This document shows positions 33,826 through 39,920 of a stretch of DNA of 39,920 nt, in pieces (within the stretch, counting starts at the first letter, position 1; each line of letters begins with the position of its first letter). The DNA is taken from contig VGAK01000017.1 of the NCBI GenBank assembly GCA_016870775.1, positions 1 to 39,920 of the forward strand. The letters run 5' to 3'. Below the pieces are notes generated by a model, which was given only the letters and a program-made list of their open reading frames with translations, was not told the DNA's origin and did no database searches. The position numbers were made by a program, and so were the translations under genes. Source of the DNA: Actinomycetota bacterium. Its GTDB lineage: Bacteria > Actinomycetota > Acidimicrobiia > Acidimicrobiales > Ilumatobacteraceae.

Positions 33826-36252
33826 TCAGAGCACGATCGTGATGCGCTCGGCGATCCGCCGCGAACTCGTGCCCACGCGCAGCTCGACCGCGCCCGACCA
33901 CGTCGCCCAGGCCGAGTCGGCGAGATCCCACGTCCGGTACGCGTCGACATCGAGATCCACCGTCACATCCCGGGTCGTCCCCGCGGGGACCGTGACCTTG
34001 GCGAATCCCACCAGTCGCTGATCCGGTTCGTCGTCGGCGAGTCCGGTGCGATCGACGAGATGCGCATAGACCTGCACCACCTGGGTGCCGTCGCGGTCAC
34101 CGTCGTTGCGCACCGCCGCCACCACTCGGTGCGAGCCGCTCGCTGACGCCGACACCACCACTGGATCTGCGTACCCGAGTCCGAAGCCGAACTCGAAGAG
34201 CGGCTCGCGGCCCGTCTTGTCGTACCAGCGGTAGCCGATCAATCGCCCCTCGCGGTACTCGGTGACGCCGTTGCGACCCGGATGATGCTCGAACGCCGGC
34301 GAGTCCTCGAGCCGGCGCGGGAACGTCACCGGCAGCCGTCCACCCGGCTCGACCTCGCCGACCAGGACATCGGTGAGTGCCTCGCCGAACTCCTGTCCGG
34401 GGAACCACGACACCAGCACCGCGTCGACCTCGTCGAGCCACGGCATCGCCACGGGCGAGCCGGCGTTCACCACCACGATGGTGCGTCTCGACACCCCCGC
34501 CACCGCACGGATCAACTCGTCCTGGTCCCCGGGGAGTGCGATGTCGGTGCGGTCCCAGCCCTCGCTCTCCCAGTCGTCGTTGGTCCCCACGACCACGATG
34601 GTCGCGTCGGCACTTGCCGCCGCATCGACTGCGGCCCCGATCGTCACCGGGTTGACGGGTGCCTTCGCTCCGAGGTTCAGGCCCCCGAGCCCCATTCCCG
34701 TGGGCACGTGCCGCACCTCGACCGACACGTCCACGCGTCTCCCCGCCTCGAGGGACACCATCGACGAGACCTCCGGTTTGCCGGTGCCGAAGAACGATCC
34801 GCCGCGCGGGATGTTGTGGTTGTCGAGGATCAGTCGGCCGTCCACGTGCAACCGCACCGAGCCCACGGACTCGACTCCGAAGGTCCAGTCACCGGAGTGG
34901 TCCGGCGTGAGACCCATCGAGAGCCGCACTCCGTAGGGATGGCTGCCACGCCGTCCGAGCGGGTCGTTGAACCAGTTGAATCTGAACGCTCCGGTTGTTC
35001 CCGTGATCCGCGGCGCCTCGCCGGCGTCCATCGCCTCGGGTGACTCGAAGATCTCGAGCACCACGGAATCGACCAGCCGCTGATCGATCTCGGGAAGCGA
35101 CTTGTTGATGTTGCACCCCTGGGCGTGCGCCACGGTCACCCCGGCCGCGGCGAGGCGGGCACTGATCGCATCGAGTGGGTGCGAGACGCGCGTCGGTGAC
35201 ACGTGTGCACTGCCGCCACCCATGATCTGACCGGTCGCGGCGTTCGGACCCACCATCGCGATGCTGCGCAACGAACCGGGGATCAAGGGCAGGGCATCGT
35301 TCCGGTTGCGCAACAGCACCATGCCGGCTGCGCCCGCCTCGCGGATCAGGCCGTGGTCGGCGGCGTCGTCGCGACTGAACTCCGGTCCGGGTGGCTCGTC
35401 CAATCCCCCGGTTCGCTCCAGCAGGGTGAGAACGTTGCGGGCGCACTCGCGCACGGTCTCGACGGTGACCTCTCCCGCGTGGACAGCCGCGATCAGTTTC
35501 TCGCTGCGCCACACGGGTGGGCCCGGCATCTCGAGGTCGAGTCCGGCGTTCACCGCGTCAGCCGTCGACTTCACACCGAACCAGTCGCTCATCACCAGTC
35601 CGTCGAAGCCCCACTCGTCGCGCAGCACCGTGGTGAGCAGCCAGTGCGAATCACCGGCATACGGCCCATTCAGTCGGTTGTAGGCCGACATCACCGACAT
35701 CACCGCGGCGTCGCGCACCGCGCGCTCGAACGGCACCAGGTACAACTCGCGCATCGTGCGCTCATCGATCCGCGAGTCGATCGTGGTGCGCTCGAACTCG
35801 GTGTCGTTGCCGACGAAATGCTTGATGCACGAGCCGACTCCGCTCTCCTGAACGCCGGTCACGTACTGCACCGCCGCGACAGCCGAGAGGTACGGGTCCT
35901 CACTGAAACACTCGAAGTTGCGCCCGCCCACCGGCGTGCGATGGAGGTTCACGGTCGGTGCCAGGTGCACGCGCGCACCCTTGGAGACCAGTTCGCGACC
36001 GAGCAACCCGCCGAGCCGGCGCACCAGCGACGGATCCCACGACGCTGCGATCGCGGTCCCACACGGCACGTTCAGGCTCGGGGGCCCGTCGAACCTGCTC
36101 CCGCGCACGCCCGCGGGTCCGTCGCTCACCCTCAGGCGCTGCACACCGAGTCGCTCCACGGGCTGGGTCGACCACATCGTGCGCCCGGAGGTGATCGCGA
36201 CCTGTTCCTCGAGCGTCATCCCATCTAGGAGGTCCTCGACGCGCTTGCTCAT
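33826..36252 (-). CDS. Beta-glucosidase, glycoside hydrolase family 3, with PA14 insertion (808 aa)
   Basis: The (alpha/beta)8 domain (1-280) carries RVSDGPAGVRG, the substrate-contacting KHFVGND (144-150) and the nucleophile Asp223 in LVMSDWFGVKS. The second domain has the acid/base region WESEGWDR near Glu564. Between them a PA14-type beta domain (about 420-535; FRFNWFNDPLGRR, VRLHVDGRLILDNHN) is inserted, known from carbohydrate-binding GH3 enzymes. A fibronectin-like domain closes the protein (GTQVVQVYAHLVDRTGL). There is no signal peptide, so it is probably cytoplasmic. It would remove terminal beta-glucose from oligosaccharides or glycosides. Its ATG overlaps the stop of the patatin-like gene (ATGA), so both come from one mRNA. 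Confidence 0.92.
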   Translation of the reverse strand: MSKRVEDLLDGMTLEEQVAITSGRTMWSTQPVERLGVQRLRVSDGPAGVRGSRFDGPPSLNVPCGTAIAASWDPSLVRRLGGLLGRELVSKGARVHLAPTVNLHRTPVGGRNFECFSEDPYLSAVAAVQYVTGVQESGVGSCIKHFVGNDTEFERTTIDSRIDERTMRELYLVPFERAVRDAAVMSVMSAYNRLNGPYAGDSHWLLTTVLRDEWGFDGLVMSDWFGVKSTADAVNAGLDLEMPGPPVWRSEKLIAAVHAGEVTVETVRECARNVLTLLERTGGLDEPPGPEFSRDDAADHGLIREAGAAGMVLLRNRNDALPLIPGSLRSIAMVGPNAATGQIMGGGSAHVSPTRVSHPLDAISARLAAAGVTVAHAQGCNINKSLPEIDQRLVDSVVLEIFESPEAMDAGEAPRITGTTGAFRFNWFNDPLGRRGSHPYGVRLSMGLTPDHSGDWTFGVESVGSVRLHVDGRLILDNHNIPRGGSFFGTGKPEVSSMVSLEAGRRVDVSVEVRHVPTGMGLGGLNLGAKAPVNPVTIGAAVDAAASADATIVVVGTNDDWESEGWDRTDIALPGDQDELIRAVAGVSRRTIVVVNAGSPVAMPWLDEVDAVLVSWFPGQEFGEALTDVLVGEVEPGGRLPVTFPRRLEDSPAFEHHPGRNGVTEYREGRLIGYRWYDKTGREPLFEFGFGLGYADPVVVSASASGSHRVVAAVRNDGDRDGTQVVQVYAHLVDRTGLADDEPDQRLVGFAKVTVPAGTTRDVTVDLDVDAYRTWDLADSAWATWSGAVELRVGTSSRRIAERITIVL

Positions 36253-37730
36253 CTCCCGCGCCGTGCGTCGAGGAAGGCCTTGGCGTGCTGGCGGCCGGTG
36301 GCGACCATGAAGTTCAGATCCTCCTCGGAGAGATCGAAGGTGGTGGTGCCGATGTAGTCGGTGTTGATCGGGATCGTGCGATCGCGGTCACCCAATCCCT
36401 GCGTCGAGCGCGCGAGGTCGCGGTTCACGGCCTCGAGCATGTTCATCGCGAACTCGAGGGTGCTCTTCGGTGCCCGGGCGGGGAAGCCGACCAACTGCGT
36501 GGTGATGTCGAGACCGATGGTCTCGAGGAATGCGAGCAATTCCCCGAATTCGATGGTGTCACTGCCGTCGGTGTTCACCTTGGCGAAGATCTCGGTGGCA
36601 TCGGCCGACCCGAAGACGTTGAGCAGGTCGTCACGGTCGATGCCGGTGATCGCAGAGGTGAGCTCGGCCGCGGTGATCCGGCCGTCGGAGTCGATGTCGT
36701 TCGAATCGAGCGCATCGAGCACGCGCTGCACCGGAGCCTGCACCGCGCGCGTGGCCGCCTCTGCGCGCTCCTTCTGGTTCGCACGGTGTGCGGCGGGGGT
36801 GTCGGGACGCGTTGGCGGCACCGCACCGGGCGCGAGCCATGTGCGGGTGATGTCGTTCTCCTCGTCGGCAAAGAGCGTGAACCCGAGCGTGCGAGTGTTG
36901 GCCGGGTAGAACCTGCTCGATCGCGGATAGTGCTCGGCAGCCCTCTCGAGCGGGCGCAGGCGCCTCAGGAACGAGTCCTTCGGGTCGAGCGAGAGCCACC
37001 ATCCGTCGAAGACGTGCGTCGGATTGTTGCAGAGCAACCCACCGTCGACGTAGACCTCCCGGCTCGGGTCAGCGAGTCGGCCGAGCCCCGTCAGCAGGTT
37101 GACGGGCTGGAGCATCACCGGCAGCGACATCGACATCCGCGTGGCGACACGCACCGGCATGTTCGGCGTGGTCTTCACGTGGCAGAACTCGGTCATCATC
37201 CGCGTCACGTTGGTGACCGGGATGCACAACTCACGTCCGCAGCGCTCCAGGAGCTGGGCGAAGGTGCAATCGGCGGAACCGGTCGTGTCCTCGAGGATCG
37301 AACCGAGGAAGTCGTAGAGGCGCTGGCCGGGGTGCATCCCGCGCCGGCGCGCCGCGCGCGCGAAGGACAGGAACTGGCCACCCGAGCCGTCCTTGGCGAG
37401 CGACTCGATGTCGGCGGGAACCTTCTCGAGCATGTAGTCCGTCGAGCATCCCGTCGATGCGAGCAGCGCGAACATGCTGCCCACGCTGGTCCCGGCGACG
37501 CGCCGCACATTGTCGGGATAGATGCCCTCCTCCTCGAGCACCTGGATCGCGCCGATGTATGCGTAGCCCTTGGCGCCACCACCCTCGAAGGCGAGGTTCT
37601 CGAACGCGAAATCGCTGGCTGTTCGGCCGGTGGGTGGTCGCGGTCTCACGCGCACCGACTCGAGCGGCGGCAACGGCGCCCCCGATCCCGTCGCCGACAT
37701 GATCATCGCCGTTTCCTGCTGCTTGCCCAT
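36249..37730 (-). CDS. Patatin-like phospholipase with a C-terminal EF-hand pair (493 aa)
   Basis: The catalytic domain (about 40-245) has the oxyanion loop GGGAKG (50-55), the nucleophile elbow GTSVG (Ser82) and the second catalytic residue in VDGG (Asp229). Patatins cleave acyl chains from phospholipids. Residues 345-356 (DIDSDGRITAAE) form a textbook EF-hand calcium loop. Residues 386-397 (NTDGSDTIEFGE) form a second, slightly irregular one. The two are joined to the lipase by an Ala/Glu-rich helix. Calcium may thus control activity. A Pro-rich N-terminus shows no signal peptide. GGAGGGGG before ATG 37730 is a strong ribosome site. The stop overlaps the GH3 start. Confidence 0.88.
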   Translation of the reverse strand: MGKQQETAMIMSATGSGAPLPPLESVRVRPRPPTGRTASDFAFENLAFEGGGAKGYAYIGAIQVLEEEGIYPDNVRRVAGTSVGSMFALLASTGCSTDYMLEKVPADIESLAKDGSGGQFLSFARAARRRGMHPGQRLYDFLGSILEDTTGSADCTFAQLLERCGRELCIPVTNVTRMMTEFCHVKTTPNMPVRVATRMSMSLPVMLQPVNLLTGLGRLADPSREVYVDGGLLCNNPTHVFDGWWLSLDPKDSFLRRLRPLERAAEHYPRSSRFYPANTRTLGFTLFADEENDITRTWLAPGAVPPTRPDTPAAHRANQKERAEAATRAVQAPVQRVLDALDSNDIDSDGRITAAELTSAITGIDRDDLLNVFGSADATEIFAKVNTDGSDTIEFGELLAFLETIGLDITTQLVGFPARAPKSTLEFAMNMLEAVNRDLARSTQGLGDRDRTIPINTDYIGTTTFDLSEEDLNFMVATGRQHAKAFLDARRGR

Positions 37731-37811
37731 CGTCGCCCCCTCCGGCCTGCACCGAACACACCGACACTAACAAGGTGCGGACACCACCGATTCGGGCCAC
37801 ACTGGGCACCG

Positions 37812-38759
37812 ATGAGCATCGTCATCCGCCCGTTGGAGCCCGGAGATCTGCCCCGCCTCGCCGAGGTGTTCGCCGCCGCGTTCGCCGCGCACGGCCACAC
37901 CGTGGTGACCACTGCCGAGGAACTCGCCGAGGAGTTTCAGCCGCCCCACTGCGACCCCCGCACCGACGCCGTGGTCGCCGTCGAGAACGGTCGGATCATC
38001 GGTGGAGCCCACACCATCTTCCTGCCCTCCACCGAGCGCGAGGTGCGTTGCTATCTCGAGGGCAAGGTCGATCCCCCGTCCAGGGGGCGCGGTGCGGGTG
38101 GTGCACTGCTCGATTGGTCGCTCGGGCGCGCCGAGGAGTTGCTCGCCACCGACACGGGACTCCCCCGCGTCGTCCGGGTCAGCGTGCTCGAGGAGGATCG
38201 TGCCCTCCCCCCGTTGCTCTTGGCGCGGGGCTTCGGCGCGGTGCGTTGGTTCTCCGCGTTGCTCCGACCCCTCGAGGACGCACCAGACACGGGCGGCCCC
38301 GACGGCATCAGGATCGCGCCGTGGGACGCGGCGCGCAGTGCCGATGCGCTCGGGGTCAACAACATCGCGTTCGCCGATCATTGGGGGTCGGCCCCGATGC
38401 AAGCCGAGGGATGGACGCAGCGCACCACCGGATACGGCTCGCATCTGGCGACATCGTTCATGGCCTTCGAGGACGATCGTGTCGTGGCGTTCCTCAACTC
38501 GCACCGATACGACGTCGACGACGAGGCCACCGGCATGACCATCGGGTGGGTGAACCAACTCGGGACACTCCCCACCCACCGGCGGCGCGGGATCGCAACG
38601 GCTCTCGTCTCTGGCGCCCTCCGGGCCTACCGCGCCGAGGGATGGACGCACGCGGCCATCGAGGTGGACGACGACAACCCCACCGGGGCCCGGGGCCTCT
38701 ACGGCTCGCTCGGATTCACCCCGTGGCGGGGATCGGTGACATGGGAGAAGCGCCTCTGA
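37812..38759 (+). CDS. Tandem GNAT-family N-acetyltransferase (315 aa)
   Basis: Two acetyltransferase folds follow each other. The first has IRPLEPGDLPRLAEVF and a weak acetyl-CoA loop PPSRGRGAGGALLDW (about 95-110). The second has the clear LGTLPTHRRRGIATALVSGA loop and the closing NPTGARGLYGSLGFTPW. VNNIAFADHWG in the second half is usual for this group. The size and two-domain layout recall mycothiol synthase (MshD), but the likeness is not close enough to assign that role. It is divergent from the patatin-GH3 operon with 81 bp between. CACACT eight bases before the ATG is a poor -10 box. Confidence 0.82.
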   Translation: MSIVIRPLEPGDLPRLAEVFAAAFAAHGHTVVTTAEELAEEFQPPHCDPRTDAVVAVENGRIIGGAHTIFLPSTEREVRCYLEGKVDPPSRGRGAGGALLDWSLGRAEELLATDTGLPRVVRVSVLEEDRALPPLLLARGFGAVRWFSALLRPLEDAPDTGGPDGIRIAPWDAARSADALGVNNIAFADHWGSAPMQAEGWTQRTTGYGSHLATSFMAFEDDRVVAFLNSHRYDVDDEATGMTIGWVNQLGTLPTHRRRGIATALVSGALRAYRAEGWTHAAIEVDDDNPTGARGLYGSLGFTPWRGSVTWEKRL

Positions 38760-38902
38760 GGCCCACGGGGCCCGAAAAGGGGCTGATTTTGTCGGCTATC
38801 CCGGGCCCTCCGGGCCGGATCGGCCGAAAAGATCAATGAAAAGCGGCCTTCCCGCAGGGGTATCCCTGATCCGGCCCGCATCGTTGATCTAGTTTGACGG
38901 GC
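38760..38902 (+). promoter_or_regulatory. Control region before the HU gene
   Basis: TAGTTT (38890-38895) lies seven bases before ATG 38903 and is the likely -10 box; the transcript would be almost leaderless. An inverted repeat CAGGG-GTAT-CCCTG (38855-38868) sits around the -35 area and could be an operator. Nearer the GNAT stop, GGCCC-TCC-GGGCC could end that transcript. These roles are inferred from position. Confidence 0.4.
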
Positions 38903-39280
38903 ATGAAGAAGCGTGAACTCATTCAAGCAGTAGCAATCCACACCGACACCGACAACAAGACGGCTGGTCGACTCGTCGAGGGGACCATCGAGGTGATCCT
39001 GGCCACCGTTGCCAAGGGCGAGGTCGTCAACATCTCCGGGTTCGCGAAGTTCGCGAAGATCAAGCGGCCTGCCCGCATGGGTCGCAACCCAGCGACGGGA
39101 GAGCAGATCAGAATCGCGGCCAAGACCGTGGCCAAGATCACCGCGCTGAAGGGCTTCAAGGACATCGCGCTCGGCGCCGCACCGGCCCCGAAGCTCCAGA
39201 CCGTCCGCAAGGCGGCTCCGGCCCCGGCAAAGAAGGCCCCGGCAAAGAAGACAGCCAAGAAGGCGACCAAGAGGCGCTGA
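38903..39280 (+). CDS. hup: HU-like nucleoid DNA-binding protein with basic tail (125 aa)
   Basis: The first 90 residues are an HU/IHF fold: MKKRELIQAVAIHTDTDNKT, the helix LVEGTIEVILATVAKGEVVN, ISGFAKFAKIKRPARMGRNP and ATGEQIRI, the arm that binds the DNA minor groove. The last 35 residues are a Lys/Ala/Pro-rich tail (KKAPAKKTAKKATKRR). This resembles the tails of mycobacterial HupB and histone H1 and tightens non-specific DNA binding. ATG 38903 is preferred over TTG 38894 because HU proteins begin at MKKRELI. A strong terminator follows. Confidence 0.95.
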   Translation: MKKRELIQAVAIHTDTDNKTAGRLVEGTIEVILATVAKGEVVNISGFAKFAKIKRPARMGRNPATGEQIRIAAKTVAKITALKGFKDIALGAAPAPKLQTVRKAAPAPAKKAPAKKTAKKATKRR

Positions 39281-39297
39281 GTCGGTCCTCCTCGAGG

Positions 39298-39330
39298 GAG
39301 TCCGTCGCCCACCGGGTGGCGGACTCTTTT
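39298..39330 (+). terminator. Rho-independent terminator of the HU gene
   Basis: A 13-base stem (39298-39310 with 39314-39326, two G-U pairs) closes on the three-base loop ACC and is followed at once by TTTT and, after CG, TTTT again. It lies 17 bp after the HU stop. Confidence 0.92.
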
Positions 39331-39411
39331 CGTTTTCCGGTCGGTTCGCCCGCTGGTCATGGCACGCGCCGACACGGTGATCGACCGGCCCGATCGGCGA
39401 CACTATTGGTC

Positions 39412-39920
39412 ATGACGCGCGACTATTCCCTCACCGGCCCCGAGGGACCCCGGGCCGTCGGGACCGGTCTTGCCGGTGCCAAGTGGTGGACGCCCCATGT
39501 CGACCGGAGCGAGATGCTCGCGATCATGCAGCGCACCGATGGCCGGGCCGCGGTCGACACCGTGCTCTGGCTCGCTCTCACCGTGGCGTCGGGGTGGTGG
39601 CTCGCCACGACGTGGCTCTCGTGGTGGACCCTTCCCGCGGCCTTCGTCTACGGGACGCTGTACGGATCGGCGAGCGACGCGCGATGGCACGAGTGCGGGC
39701 ACCGCACCGCCTTCAAGTCGCGTCGTGCGAACGATGTGATCTACCACATCGCATCGTTCATGGATGTGCGCGAGCCGGTCTCGTGGCGCTGGAGCCACCA
39801 TCGGCACCATGCCGACACGATCATCGTCGGCCGTGATCCAGAGATCGCCTACATGCGCCCACCCAGTTTCGCAAAGACACTCGCCGACTGCTTCGGGATC
39901 TTCTCCACCTGGGCCGAGGC
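39412..39920 (+). CDS. Fatty acid desaturase-family membrane protein, N-terminal part (runs off window)
   Basis: The first 169 residues are visible. Two hydrophobic segments (about 48-68 and 72-86) come before the histidine box HECGH (93-97) and the second box HHRHH (129-133), which bind the di-iron centre of membrane desaturases and hydroxylases. The spacing fits acyl-lipid or acyl-CoA desaturases, which place double bonds in fatty acyl chains. The third box would be beyond the window end. ATG 39412 follows CACTAT by five bases, with no ribosome site, so the transcript may be leaderless. Confidence 0.85.
   Translation, partial: MTRDYSLTGPEGPRAVGTGLAGAKWWTPHVDRSEMLAIMQRTDGRAAVDTVLWLALTVASGWWLATTWLSWWTLPAAFVYGTLYGSASDARWHECGHRTAFKSRRANDVIYHIASFMDVREPVSWRWSHHRHHADTIIVGRDPEIAYMRPPSFAKTLADCFGIFSTWAE

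Overview
The window is high-G+C, densely packed bacterial DNA. Gene content and style suggest an actinobacterium, most likely of the Acidimicrobiia/Ilumatobacter type. The pointers are a FolP2-like protein next to a GpgS-like glycosyltransferase (an order known from mycobacteria), an HU protein with a basic Ala/Lys/Pro tail, many GTG/TTG starts, and several genes whose start codon lies six bases after a TANNNT-type -10 box, as in leaderless transcripts. The taxon is inferred, not proven.

Region 1 (1-7523) is the most interesting part. The 3' end of an inositol-monophosphatase-family gene is split by an insertion of about 7.3 kb bounded by perfect 59-bp direct repeats (69-127 and 7410-7468). 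The left junction gives the host gene a new plausible C-terminus. The displaced native 3' end sits at the right junction. The insert is visibly lower in G+C than its surroundings and carries no integrase. Its genes all read leftward: a coiled-coil protein cut off at the right repeat, a single-span MotB/ZorB-like protein with a membrane aspartate, a 22-codon peptide gene, a helical protein, a protein with a possible nuclease-like core, a 1093-aa UvrD-like helicase, a second helical protein and an unknown acidic protein. This looks like an undescribed, possibly anti-phage, system combining a stator-like membrane pair with a superfamily 1 helicase. The putative stator A-subunit gene appears 5'-truncated.

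Region 2 (7533-11356) has a D-aminoacylase-type amidohydrolase and a lower-G+C cassette with an SRA-like/HNH endonuclease. Next to the cassette is the 3' stub of a truncated membrane-protein gene, which is still translationally coupled to a membrane-anchored protein of unknown function.

Region 3 (11380-20961) holds a divergent dihydropteroate synthase (FolP2 type), a small Cys-rich protein, and a folBK fusion in an operon with a gpgS-like gene. It also has an alpha/beta hydrolase, a lipoprotein hydrolase lacking its nucleophile, and a 1501-aa secreted protein with two complete subtilisin domains, six FnIII domains and a TPAPV repeat encoded by a 15-bp minisatellite.

Region 4 (21138-31271) is rich in galactose metabolism: galM, galT-galK (coupled, behind a carotenoid-oxygenase gene) and lacZ. 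With these are a DUF554 membrane protein, a DNA-binding repeat protein, a fasciclin lipoprotein and a PGPGW membrane protein. No galE is present.

Region 5 (31339-39920) has a Baeyer-Villiger monooxygenase coupled to a Cys phosphatase and a patatin-EF-hand protein coupled to a GH3 beta-glucosidase. A tandem GNAT acetyltransferase, an HU protein with a strong terminator and the start of a fatty-acid desaturase follow.

No tRNA, rRNA, CRISPR array or recognisable transposase was seen. Outside the insert no gene-free stretch exceeds 300 bases.
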